This document shows positions 27,082 through 35,790 of a stretch of 64,000 nucleotides of DNA, in pieces. Within the stretch, counting starts at the first letter, position 1; the number at the start of each line of letters is the position of its first letter. Under the pieces are notes generated by a model, which searched no databases, was not told the DNA's origin, and saw nothing but the letters and a program-made list of their open reading frames with translations. The position numbers were made by a program, and so were the translations under genes. Source of the DNA: Sphingorhabdus lutea (GTDB lineage Bacteria; Pseudomonadota; Alphaproteobacteria; Sphingomonadales; Sphingomonadaceae); NCBI RefSeq assembly GCF_001889025.1, contig NZ_CP018154.1, forward strand, positions 603,501 through 667,500. The letters are read 5' to 3'.

Positions 27082-28691
27082 CAATGCATAGCCATGTTTA
27101 TTTGCCCTTTGGGCAGAGGTTTTAGAAATAGAACAAGAGGGATGATGAGTAATGTTCCCACCGTCATCAACCAAAATTCGTCATTAAATGCCATGACCAG
27201 CGCGTCGCGCGAAATGGCCGCGTCAATCATATGATATGCAGCCGTCAGCCCTTCTTCGCCGCCACCAAATTGTTGGGTAAGGGATGAAAGCCAATTTTGG
27301 GCGGCCGCATCATTTTGTTGTAAATTGGCATGGAGATTCCATCGGTGAAATTGCCATCTTGTATCCTGAAGAGTGGCAAGCAGGGCCAATGTGACCGACC
27401 CGCCAAGGTTTCGCGCTGCGTTAAAAAGACCGGCAGCATCGCCCGCATCCTCCATTTTAACTGCGCTTATCGCTGCTTGGTTAAGGAACATAAAGCCTAA
27501 AATCTGTCCTACACCACGCATTAACTGGCTTTCGGTAAAATCTGGGCCGGTTGATTGCGCGGTTAAGGCCGCATCCCAAAAACTGGAAAATGCGAGCATC
27601 CCAAATCCAAGCGCGACCGCCAATCGTAAATCAAGCGACCTTATAAGAAATGGGACGAAAGGCATCATCAATAATGATGGCACACCGGCAAGAAACACAA
27701 CCTGACCCGCCTGCAATGCATTATAATCGGCAATTGCGGCAAGAAATTGGGGGATGATATAGGATGTGCCATATAATACCCCGCCAAGGATAAGCGCCAT
27801 CATTGAAACGGCGGCAAATTCACGATTACGCAGTAGGGCCAATTTTATCACTGGTTTTTTTGCATAAAATTGACCCAAAGCCATTAAGGCAAAACCTATT
27901 ATGGTCAGGATGGTAAGCTGCCATATTAGGGCGGATTCAAACCATTGTTCCTTATGCCCATCCTCTAGGACAATTGTTAATCCACCAAGGCCAAGCGACA
28001 TGCCAATAATGCCCAACCAGTCGGCGGATTTTAATTCATCTAAATTCATTTTATCATTTGGCAATCCGAAAATTAACAAAGCAATGAGCAGGATGCTCAC
28101 CGGCACATTGATAAAAAATGCATAATGCCAGCTAAGGTTTTCGGTTAACCAACCACCCAATAATGGGCCAAGAACTGGTCCTAAAATTACCGTCGCACCG
28201 AAAATCGCCGTGCCAATGGGTTGTTGCGATGGTGGCAATCGGGTTGCGATAATTGTCATGGCGGTGGGGATCATCGCCCCGCCAGTAAATCCCTGACCCA
28301 CGCGCCCAATAATCATCGTTCCTAAATTATCGGCCAATCCGCACATGATGGAAAATCCGGTAAATAATATAGCAGCGATGAGTAAAAATCGGCGAAGGCC
28401 AAATACACGTTCCAACCAACCGGTCAACGGGATGACAATGATTTCCGCCACCAAATATGCGGTTGCGACCCATGTGCCTTCGGATGTGGATGCGCCTATT
28501 TCCCCTTGTATAGTGGGCAAAGACGCATTGACGATGGAAATGTCCAGGGTCGCCATTAACGATCCCAGCGCCCCCGCCGCCACGCCCATCCAGGCGCTAA
28601 TGTCGGCCTTTTCTTGTGGCGGCATATAATCGCCGCCTTGTGATTGGCTGTCCATCATATCGCCCGCTTTAATTGATGGGGAACTGCTCAT
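27081..28691 (-). CDS. EmrB/QacA-type MFS drug efflux transporter (DHA2)
   Basis: A 536-residue proton antiporter with 14 predicted helices. Motifs: T-L-D-I-S-I-V-N-A-S-L-P-T-I near residue 47 (motif D1), W-V-A-T-A-Y-L-V-A-E, G-R-V-G-Q-G-F-T-G-G-A-M-I-P-T-A-M-T, and G-P-V-L-G-P-L-L-G-G-W-L-T (motif C of antiporters). The N terminus overlaps the stop of the HlyD gene by one base. With its HlyD and NodT partners it forms a tripartite pump through both membranes. Substrates unknown. Confidence 0.95.
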   Translation of the reverse strand: MSSSPSIKAGDMMDSQSQGGDYMPPQEKADISAWMGVAAGALGSLMATLDISIVNASLPTIQGEIGASTSEGTWVATAYLVAEIIVIPLTGWLERVFGLRRFLLIAAILFTGFSIMCGLADNLGTMIIGRVGQGFTGGAMIPTAMTIIATRLPPSQQPIGTAIFGATVILGPVLGPLLGGWLTENLSWHYAFFINVPVSILLIALLIFGLPNDKMNLDELKSADWLGIIGMSLGLGGLTIVLEDGHKEQWFESALIWQLTILTIIGFALMALGQFYAKKPVIKLALLRNREFAAVSMMALILGGVLYGTSYIIPQFLAAIADYNALQAGQVVFLAGVPSLLMMPFVPFLIRSLDLRLAVALGFGMLAFSSFWDAALTAQSTGPDFTESQLMRGVGQILGFMFLNQAAISAVKMEDAGDAAGLFNAARNLGGSVTLALLATLQDTRWQFHRWNLHANLQQNDAAAQNWLSSLTQQFGGGEEGLTAAYHMIDAAISRDALVMAFNDEFWLMTVGTLLIIPLVLFLKPLPKGQINMAMH

Positions 28692-29977
28692 TATTTGCCT
28701 GCCTGTTTACGTTTAATGGCCTCAATCTCGGCGCGGGCTGAACGTGTATCAACCGATACTTCCAATGATAATCCGGGCAATAATAATTGGCGTGATTCAG
28801 GTCCGGCCTCTAATTTAATACGCACCGGCACGCGTTGAACAATTTTGGTAAAATTACCTGTCGCATTTTGCGGAGGGATGAGTGAGAAATTGGCGCCTGT
28901 TCCCGGGGATATTGTTTCCACTGTGCCGCGAAATTCAACCCCCGATATGGCATCAACCTTTATCGTGACCGGTTGGCCGATACGCATCATGCCAATTTGG
29001 GTTTCTTTAAAATTTGCGGTGACATATATATTTTGGGTCGGAACAATGGTCATTAACCGTTGCCCGGGGGAAACATATTGTCCTGCACGCGCCTCTAAAC
29101 TGCCAATTCGTCCGGCAATGGGCGCAGATAGGCGGGTGTCCGCCATATTGATATTTGCCCGCTGTTTTTCAACCTCGGCGGCACGAACCTGTGCCTTTGT
29201 AGCGCCGGTTTGCGCGCGTAGTGATGATATACGCTGTTGTGCCTGTGCGATTGCTGCTTGCTTTGCGCCTAAATCTGCACTGGTTTGCGCGCGTTCATTA
29301 TTCAGCTCATCCAATTTTGTCGATGGCTCTGCGCCCGCGTTAACCAACGGACGGTAACGTGCAATTTGCTGATCAATATAACGCATTCTGGCCTGTGTTT
29401 TGGCCAATTCAGATGTTGCCGCAGCAACGGCGGCCTGTGCTTCGGCAATATTTGATTGCGTTACAGCACCATTGGCACGTGCCAGTAAAATTTGACTGTC
29501 TGCGGCGTCAACTTGGCTTGCATAATCGCTTGCTCTAATCTGCAGCAATAATGCGCCCTCTTCGACGGAGGCATTTTCCGATATTTTTACAAATTCGATG
29601 AATCCGGCCAATTTTGATGAAATGGCGACATCATCCGCGCTGATAACCGCGTCATTTGTGGATTGTTGATATTGGCCAAAGACACGATATTGCCAATATT
29701 CATATGCGCCAAATCCGACGGCCAAAATGGCCAATATAATCAATATGGGGCGCAGCCATGGACGTGTCGGCTTGTCATCTTGCTGCTGATCGTCATTGGG
29801 CATTTCATCATTTGGGGCAGCTTCACTTAATGCGTCATTGGGGGATTTATCTTGCCCAATTTTTTTATCTTGTCCCATTTTTTTATCTTGAATGTGTGTT
29901 TCATCATGCATCTCGTCTTGTATATCGGGATATGGTTCGCTTTGATGATGGGGAGAGGGAGTGTTTTTTTCTGTCAT
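28691..29977 (-). CDS. HlyD/EmrA family periplasmic adaptor
   Basis: A 428-residue membrane-fusion protein. An unusually long polar cytoplasmic N terminus (about 75 residues, with a D-K-K-M-G-Q-D-K-K-I-G-Q-D-K repeat) precedes one transmembrane helix (~76-96), then lipoyl-like halves around a long coiled coil and a beta-barrel (I-Y-V-T-A-N-F-K-E-T-Q-I). It links the EmrB-type transporter to the outer-membrane factor. First gene of the efflux operon, with a putative TetR operator 16 bases before its start codon. Confidence 0.94.
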   Translation of the reverse strand: MTEKNTPSPHHQSEPYPDIQDEMHDETHIQDKKMGQDKKIGQDKSPNDALSEAAPNDEMPNDDQQQDDKPTRPWLRPILIILAILAVGFGAYEYWQYRVFGQYQQSTNDAVISADDVAISSKLAGFIEFVKISENASVEEGALLLQIRASDYASQVDAADSQILLARANGAVTQSNIAEAQAAVAAATSELAKTQARMRYIDQQIARYRPLVNAGAEPSTKLDELNNERAQTSADLGAKQAAIAQAQQRISSLRAQTGATKAQVRAAEVEKQRANINMADTRLSAPIAGRIGSLEARAGQYVSPGQRLMTIVPTQNIYVTANFKETQIGMMRIGQPVTIKVDAISGVEFRGTVETISPGTGANFSLIPPQNATGNFTKIVQRVPVRIKLEAGPESRQLLLPGLSLEVSVDTRSARAEIEAIKRKQAGK

Positions 29978-29993
29978 TTTATTTCCTAGAACG

Positions 29994-30007
29994 AAACGGT
30001 ATCGTTT
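29994..30007. promoter_or_regulatory. TetR-type operator of the efflux operon
   Basis: Perfect inverted repeat AAACG-GTAT-CGTTT just upstream of the emrA-like start, with more AT-rich symmetry outside it. AAACGNNNNCGTTT-like sites are typical of TetR repressors that control efflux genes; the operon encodes one. Confidence 0.65.
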
Positions 30008-30232
30008 TATTTGATAGCTGCCATCTATTCCTCCTCATAATTATAGTCAACATTTTTTTGGGATTAAGGCGCGAAATCATAACTTAAATATTCATAAAAT
30101 ATTGATAAACATATATTTTTATAAATATTCTATTTTAGATTATATTATCGTTATAGCTGCCTGCCAATAAACTGCGCAACAGAATCACCTGTCAATTTGT
30201 TGCAGGTCGGCAAATTCAGGGCAGACTTAAAA

Positions 30233-30283
30233 CTGTCATAAATCATATCCCATATTGTCATATATAAGTCACTGCTGGGTCAT
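30233..30283 (+). promoter_or_regulatory. PHO box array upstream of the lipoprotein-TonB receptor genes
   Basis: Heptamers spaced every 11 bases: CTGTCAT (30233), CATATCC (30244, weak), TTGTCAT (30255), AAGTCAC (30266) and GGGTCAT (30277). The PhoB box is a direct repeat of CTGTCAT-like heptamers with four-base spacers, and TTGTCAT-ATAT-AAGTCAC is a good complete box. The array ends about 100 bases before the lipoprotein start, a workable place for an activator. I see no other gene in 29978-30386 beyond this array and the TetR operator. Confidence 0.72.
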
Positions 30284-30386
30284 GAATCACTCCTAAACAC
30301 ACGTCAAGCCGGTCAGCCGTTAACAAATATTGACGGTTCGGTTCCCTATTTTTCCCCCATTATGGGCATTTGATGTGGAGATTTTA

Positions 30387-31904
30387 ATGAATAATCCAAA
30401 ATTACGCGGGCTGATTTTTGCAACGGCCGCTGCGGCCACTTTAGCCGGTTGCGGCGCGGATGATATTGCATCGCCCGGCGAAGGCAATTTGGTTGTCTTG
30501 CCGCCTGTTGCTGTCACGCCAACGCCAACACCAACGCCAACGACCCCAACAGGTCCGGCGGCTGATTGCCCCACAAATACGGCAAATGTTGGCACTATTG
30601 TTACTGGCGGCGGCCAAACATTGCGTAATTGCCAGATTAGCGGGACATTGACCGGTAATGTCGTTTTGAATAAGCGCACAGGCACCATATATTCCATCAG
30701 CGGTAAAGTTGAGGTAGGTCAGGATCGCGGCGCCGATGCTGCTGCGCCAATTGCTGGACGGGCAAGTGGTATTTTAACTATTGATCCTGGTGTTACCATT
30801 TTTGGTGCAACCAATGCGGATTTCTTGTTGGTTAATCGCGGTTCGCAATTATTTGTTGATGGTTCGGCATCTGCGCCTGTTGTCATGACAAGCCGCGCCA
30901 ATGTTGTTGGCACATCAACAGCGGACAGCATCGGCCAATGGGGCGGGTTGGTTATTTTGGGCCGTGCGCCCATTGGTGATTGCGCAGATGCAGGCGCGGT
31001 TGGCGGCACTGTAAATTGTCAGGCACCTGTTGAGGGGACGGCTGGATCAATTTATGGCGGTGCAACACCCACAGATAGCAGCGGTTCAATCCGTTATTTG
31101 TCGCTTCGTTATTCCGGATTTCAGGTGGATACCAATAATGAACTTAACGGTATTACATTGGGCGGCGTTGGTTCAGGAACAATATTTGAATATGTTCAGG
31201 TTCATAATAGCTCTGATGATGGTATTGAATGGTTTGGTGGCCGCGTAAATGGTAAAAACCTTGTCTTAACCGGAAATGATGATGACTCTTTAGATGTTGA
31301 TTCAGGATATAAGGGTAATTTGCAATTTGTTATCGTAACCCAACGTTCCGGCGGCGGTGATAAATTGATTGAGGGTGATTCAACTGATAAACCAGTTGAT
31401 GCAGTGCCGCGCACAAATTTCCAAATTTCAAACTTTACCTTTGTGACCCCTCGCTCTGCCTCACCGGTTCATTTGCGTGGCGGCATGGACGGCACATTGG
31501 TCAATGGCATTGTATCTGGCAATGAATGTTTGGACATTGATACCAGCGCGACCAGTCAGGCGGCAGATTCAACCAAGGATGAGCTTGGCCCAATTCGTTT
31601 CCGTTCGGTGAAATTTGTTTGCACCACTGCATTTACCGATGATGCCGATGGCGCGGCGGCAAGTGCATTTAATGCGGGCACAAATAATAGCGCAAATGGC
31701 ACATCAACCCTAACCGGTGTGTTTATAAATGGTGCCAGCGAAACCGCCATTACACCATTTAACGCCAGCACGCTGTCGAGCTTCTTTGTCAATACAAGCT
31801 ATATTGGCGCGGTTCGCGACGCATCGGACACATGGTGGCAAAATTGGGCATGTGGATTGTCGACCTCAAATTCGCCATCCTGCACCTCCATCCCAAGCGC
31901 TTAA
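30387..31904 (+). CDS. surface-type beta-helix lipoprotein next to a TonB receptor
   Basis: About 505 residues. A lipoprotein signal ends T-L-A-G-C-G-A-D (Cys22), followed by a T-P repeat linker and repeats of short hydrophobic strands with N-G and D-D turns, suggesting a right-handed beta-helix (parallel-strand) fold. Motifs include G-Q-W-G-G-L-V-I-L-G-R-A-P and S-S-D-D-G-I-E-W-F-G-G-R-V-N. Such lipoproteins are found beside TonB receptors in sphingomonads and Caulobacter; its role may be ligand capture at the surface. The exact ligand is not visible. It precedes the receptor by 78 bases and shares its PHO-type promoter. Confidence 0.75.
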   Translation: MNNPKLRGLIFATAAAATLAGCGADDIASPGEGNLVVLPPVAVTPTPTPTPTTPTGPAADCPTNTANVGTIVTGGGQTLRNCQISGTLTGNVVLNKRTGTIYSISGKVEVGQDRGADAAAPIAGRASGILTIDPGVTIFGATNADFLLVNRGSQLFVDGSASAPVVMTSRANVVGTSTADSIGQWGGLVILGRAPIGDCADAGAVGGTVNCQAPVEGTAGSIYGGATPTDSSGSIRYLSLRYSGFQVDTNNELNGITLGGVGSGTIFEYVQVHNSSDDGIEWFGGRVNGKNLVLTGNDDDSLDVDSGYKGNLQFVIVTQRSGGGDKLIEGDSTDKPVDAVPRTNFQISNFTFVTPRSASPVHLRGGMDGTLVNGIVSGNECLDIDTSATSQAADSTKDELGPIRFRSVKFVCTTAFTDDADGAAASAFNAGTNNSANGTSTLTGVFINGASETAITPFNASTLSSFFVNTSYIGAVRDASDTWWQNWACGLSTSNSPSCTSIPSA

Positions 31905-31922
31905 TAGCTGCTGAAATCTATA

Positions 31923-31950
31923 TTGGCGGTGGGTTTTTGCCTGCCGCCAA
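31923..31950 (+). other. intergenic hairpin between lipoprotein and receptor genes
   Basis: TTGGCGG / CCGCCAA inverted repeat with a T-rich loop but no following T tract. It could act as a partial terminator or as a stabiliser of the upstream lipoprotein mRNA. Confidence 0.5.
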
Positions 31951-31982
31951 TCCATTATGAAGTAAGTTGTGGAACATAAAAA

Positions 31983-34748
31983 ATGCGAAAAATACAATTA
32001 TTCACCACATTATTATTGGCTACATCCTCCCTATGCGCGAAGCCTGCTTTGGCCTATGATAACTCCCCTGCAAATGCTGATTTACCAGAACAGCCAAGCG
32101 AGGACGCGCCAGCAGCAACGGTAGAGGAAGCCCCTGTAACAACAGGTGCGGATGCCCCGGAAACTTCGGATGCAGAGGTAGAGATTTCTTCACCTGGCGG
32201 CGATGATTATGGCGGTGAAATTGTGGTTCGCGGCAAATATATTCCCGATCCCATTCGTGCCACGCCAGAGGTTGTTTCTGTTTTATCTGCAGAGGATATT
32301 GCAAAGACAGGCGAGGGTGATATTGCCGGCGCGCTGCAACGTGTGACCGGACTTTCCGTGGTTGGCGGTCGCTTTGTTTATGTTCGCGGCCTTGGGGAGC
32401 GTTATTCGCTTGCATTGTTAAATGGTTCGGCGCTTCCCTCGCCAGAGCCGCTTCGCCGCGTTGTGCCGCTTGATTTATTCCCGACAAGCATCTTGGCCTC
32501 TACCGTGGTGCAGAAAAGCTATTCTGCCAATTATCCGGGTGAATTTGGCGGCGGTGTTATCAACCTTACTACCAGATCCGCACCTGATGAGCCATTTTTC
32601 GATTTAGGGGTTAGTATAAGTGGTGATTCGATCACTACAGGTGATTTGGGATATACTTATTTTGGATCGCGCACTGATTTTCTGGGCTATGATAATGGCG
32701 CGCGCGCATTGCCGCGTCCCTTGGCCAATGCCATTGCCACGGGCAATCGTGTGACCGAAGGCGCCGACTTTTCGGCTGATGATATTCGGTCAATTACTGC
32801 AAGTTTAAGCAATGCCAATACCAATGTTATTCAGCGCAATTCACAAATGCCTGCCAATTGGAGCGGCGATATGGCGGCGGGCAAAAGCTTTGATTTAGGT
32901 TCGGCTGAACTCGGCCTTGTTGCCGTTGCGGGTATCTCCAATAGCTGGCGGACCAGAAGCGGCCTGCAACAGCTTGGCGCGCAACAGGGTGATATTTTGG
33001 TCGCATCACAGGATTTTAAATTTGTATCAACCGAAAACCGTGTCGTGGTCAATGGGATGGTCAATGCGGGGCTTAGCTTTGATGAACATAAGCTGCGCCT
33101 GACCAGCATTTATATTCATGATAATTTGAAGGAAGCAAGGGTCGGTTCGGGTAATAATTTTGATACTGTATCGCCCAGTGTGTCGCGACCCGAAGATACT
33201 ATTCAAACCGGTCAAACAAGTTGGTATGAACGTCAATTATTTGATGTGCAGGGAACGGGCGAGTTTAGATTTAGCGATCTTGCAATTGATATTCGCGGTT
33301 CATATGCAAAATCAAAACGCGACGCTCCTTATGAAAGAAGCTATAGCTATACTTTTGATGAAACGGCGATGGATTATGTCAATAATCTTCGTTCACCGGG
33401 ACAAAATGCCCGTCTTTCATTCAGCGAATTGGACGACAAGGTTGTGTCGGGTGCATTGGATATTAGCTATAAATTGCCGACATCACGGCCCGTGACAATT
33501 TCAGGTGGCTATGCCTATTATTTGAATGAGCGTTCTGCAATCCGCCGTGATTTTGAATTTTTTCCTTTGGGTGCTTTGCCATTGGAGGTTGCACAGCAAC
33601 GTATTGATTATTTAGTTAGCGATTTTAATGTTTATAATTGGGATTTGTTATTGCGCGAAACAACCGGTGGTTTTGGTTCGGCGGCATATAGCGCAAATTT
33701 GGAAACACATGCGGGCTATATCATGGCTGAGGCCGAATTATTGGACGGTGTCAATATCAATATTGGTGCGCGATATGAAGATGGCACACAATCGGTAACG
33801 CCGACGGCTTTATTCGGTCTGCCGCCTTTGGCAGCGACCAGCCTGTCCAATGATTATTGGTTACCAGCGGCTACCATAACATGGAATTTTGCCGACGATA
33901 TGCAATTGCGTCTGGCTGCTTCAAAAACCATTGCCCGCCCGCAATTTCGTGAATTGGCTCCACAGCCATATCGCGATACAGAAAGCAGCCGCACATTTTT
34001 CGGCAATCAATTTTTGGAAGATAGCGAGCTGATTAACGCAGAAGCGCGTTATGAATGGTATTTTGCCAGCGGGCAAAGATTTACATTGGCCGGTTTCTTT
34101 AAAGATATTGAAAAGCCAATTGAAGCAACTGCGGTGCAAGTGGGCAGCACATTTTTAACCAGCTTTGCCAATGCGCCGCGCGCGCAATTATGGGGCGCAG
34201 AGGTTGAGGTGGAAAAATATATCCCGCTTTATAATTTAAGCACGGAAGGCGGCTTTTTCTCCAATCGCCGTGTCGCCATTGTGGCAAATTACACCTATAC
34301 TGACTCCAAAATCATTATAAAGCCGGGCGACACAGTTATCAGCTTTACCACCGCGCCAAATGCGGTGGCCGCCGATATTGTTTTTGATAGTACAAGGCGT
34401 TTGCGCTTGACCGGTCAATCAAAGCATTTGGCCAATTTACAATTTAGCTTGGAAAATGAAGATCGTTTGTCACAGCAATCAATCCTGCTGACATATTCAA
34501 GCGAGCGTGCGACAAATCGTGGTCCCAATTTAACGCCAGATTTCATTGAACGTCCCGGCCTTCGTTTGGATGTGATTTTACGCGAGGCTATGAAAATAGG
34601 TAAGCAGGAATTTGAAATGAAATTTGAGCTGCGTAATTTAACCGGCACCAATTATTCCGAAACCCAAAGTTTGGGCACGTCAACATTACAAATTAACAGC
34701 TATGATATTGGAACATCGGCATCATTGGGCGTGACGTTCAAATATTAA
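31983..34748 (+). CDS. large TonB-dependent receptor (phosphate-regulon candidate)
   Basis: A 921-residue outer-membrane receptor. After the signal peptide comes a Pro/Ala/Glu-rich acidic stretch (residues ~30-75) and the TonB box region G-E-I-V-V-R-G. The plug has V-Y-V-R-G-L-G-E-R-Y-S-L-A-L-L-N-G and the barrel ends G-V-T-F-K-Y. R-P-Q-F-R-E-L-A-P, N-Q-F-L and G-A-E-V-E-V-E-K are receptor-family features. It lies between the lipoprotein and the type II secretion genes, sharing the PHO-controlled promoter with the lipoprotein; I infer uptake of a phosphorus-containing ligand, but no residue proves it. Confidence 0.9.
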   Translation: MRKIQLFTTLLLATSSLCAKPALAYDNSPANADLPEQPSEDAPAATVEEAPVTTGADAPETSDAEVEISSPGGDDYGGEIVVRGKYIPDPIRATPEVVSVLSAEDIAKTGEGDIAGALQRVTGLSVVGGRFVYVRGLGERYSLALLNGSALPSPEPLRRVVPLDLFPTSILASTVVQKSYSANYPGEFGGGVINLTTRSAPDEPFFDLGVSISGDSITTGDLGYTYFGSRTDFLGYDNGARALPRPLANAIATGNRVTEGADFSADDIRSITASLSNANTNVIQRNSQMPANWSGDMAAGKSFDLGSAELGLVAVAGISNSWRTRSGLQQLGAQQGDILVASQDFKFVSTENRVVVNGMVNAGLSFDEHKLRLTSIYIHDNLKEARVGSGNNFDTVSPSVSRPEDTIQTGQTSWYERQLFDVQGTGEFRFSDLAIDIRGSYAKSKRDAPYERSYSYTFDETAMDYVNNLRSPGQNARLSFSELDDKVVSGALDISYKLPTSRPVTISGGYAYYLNERSAIRRDFEFFPLGALPLEVAQQRIDYLVSDFNVYNWDLLLRETTGGFGSAAYSANLETHAGYIMAEAELLDGVNINIGARYEDGTQSVTPTALFGLPPLAATSLSNDYWLPAATITWNFADDMQLRLAASKTIARPQFRELAPQPYRDTESSRTFFGNQFLEDSELINAEARYEWYFASGQRFTLAGFFKDIEKPIEATAVQVGSTFLTSFANAPRAQLWGAEVEVEKYIPLYNLSTEGGFFSNRRVAIVANYTYTDSKIIIKPGDTVISFTTAPNAVAADIVFDSTRRLRLTGQSKHLANLQFSLENEDRLSQQSILLTYSSERATNRGPNLTPDFIERPGLRLDVILREAMKIGKQEFEMKFELRNLTGTNYSETQSLGTSTLQINSYDIGTSASLGVTFKY

Positions 34749-34770
34749 ACGCAAAAAAATAAATTATTAC

Positions 34771-34803
34771 ATGGCGCTGCGGCAATGACGCGGCGCCATT
34801 TTT
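34771..34803 (+). terminator. terminator after the TonB receptor
   Basis: ATGGCGC / GCGCCAT stem, extended by inner GC pairs, followed by TTTTTA. It separates the receptor transcript from the T2SS operon. Confidence 0.75.
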
Positions 34804-34814
34804 AATTTTTGAAC

Positions 34815-34846
34815 GTTTTAGTATTTGCACGTTTTAATATTTGCAC
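34815..34846 (+). repeat. tandem 16-base repeat before gspC
   Basis: Two adjacent copies of GTTTTA(G/A)TATTTGCAC with one mismatch between them, located between the receptor terminator and the gspC PHO box. Meaning unknown. Confidence 0.6.
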
Positions 34847-34873
34847 GGCGTTAAAAAAAACAATTTCATAAAA

Positions 34874-34913
34874 CCGTCATATGTCAGTCACCCATGCGTC
34901 ATGAAACAAACTT
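34874..34913 (+). promoter_or_regulatory. PHO box upstream of the T2SS operon
   Basis: CCGTCAT-ATGT-CAGTCAC-CCAT-GCGTCAT, three GTCA-centred heptamers with an 11-base period starting at 34874, followed by a weak CAAACTT. CCGTCAT-ATGT-CAGTCAC is a near-consensus PhoB box. It lies 14-53 bases before the gspC start codon. Confidence 0.75.
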
Positions 34914-34926
34914 AATAGCCTAATAT

Positions 34927-35790
34927 ATGAGCAATAATTATGAAAAATATGATTCCTTAAGTTCGAAATTATTCAATAATTTTCGGATAAAATCTTTGCT
35001 CAAAATTTCTAAACCCAATATTTATCAACTTATATCCGCTGCGTTAATATTGATTATATTGGTGCAATTGGCGCGTTTATTTTGGGTGATTGCGACCCCG
35101 GTTGGTCCGGTCGGGAGGTGGAAACCAGTTGTCCCGCAAATGATGGATTTTGCGAATAGAACAGCATTATTTGACAGATTTGACCCATTTTTCAAACGGA
35201 CGCAAAATAGCGAGGAAGAAGGCAAGGTGACTGCCCTGCCGCTTACATTATTTGGCATTAGGGGCAATGCAGGAACAGGCGCGGGTTCGGCGATTATCGC
35301 GGATAGCGCGGGGGTGCAGAATAGCTATCTTGTCGGGCAAGAAATTATGCCCGGGGTAAAGCTGCATAAGGTGGCATTTGACCATATTATATTGGATAAT
35401 AATGGGTCATTGGAATTATTATATCTTGATCAATCATCCAGCGCAGAAATTGTCGAGGCTGCGCCCGCAGCGACAATAGATGAAGGCGCCGGATCGGATA
35501 ATAGGGGCCAGTTACAAATAAATGCGCAGACATTTGCGTCATCCATAAATTTGCAACCGCGCAAGACAAATGCAGGTGTTACCGGATTGGTAGTTAGCGC
35601 AAAGGATGATGGCGCGATGCTGCGTTCCGCAGGGCTGCAAAGCGGGGATATTGTAACAAAAATAAATGGAAAGTCGGTGACCAGTGCGAATGATATAATC
35701 ACGCAAGTTCGTCCTGGTGCGCGTCTTTCATTAGAGGTTGAGCGCGGTGCAAATGTCGTGCCAATTGCAATTATATTGGAAAATCAGTGA
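34927..35790 (+). CDS. gspC: type II secretion protein C
   Basis: A 287-residue bitopic inner-membrane protein: cytoplasmic N terminus, TM helix (residues ~37-58), a homology region with L-T-L-F-G-I-R-G-N-A, and a C-terminal PDZ domain (G-L-V-V-S-A-K-D-D-G-A-M-L-R-S-A-G-L-Q-S-G-D-I-V). GspC couples the inner-membrane platform to the secretin GspD. First gene of the operon; its stop overlaps the gspD start by four bases. Confidence 0.93.
   Translation: MSNNYEKYDSLSSKLFNNFRIKSLLKISKPNIYQLISAALILIILVQLARLFWVIATPVGPVGRWKPVVPQMMDFANRTALFDRFDPFFKRTQNSEEEGKVTALPLTLFGIRGNAGTGAGSAIIADSAGVQNSYLVGQEIMPGVKLHKVAFDHIILDNNGSLELLYLDQSSSAEIVEAAPAATIDEGAGSDNRGQLQINAQTFASSINLQPRKTNAGVTGLVVSAKDDGAMLRSAGLQSGDIVTKINGKSVTSANDIITQVRPGARLSLEVERGANVVPIAIILENQ

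Noticed and set aside
30233..30294. Possible CRISPR-like short regular repeats
   Set aside because: The repeats are seven-base heptamers with four-base spacers, which fits tandem PhoB half-sites and not CRISPR repeat/spacer sizes; no cas genes are present.
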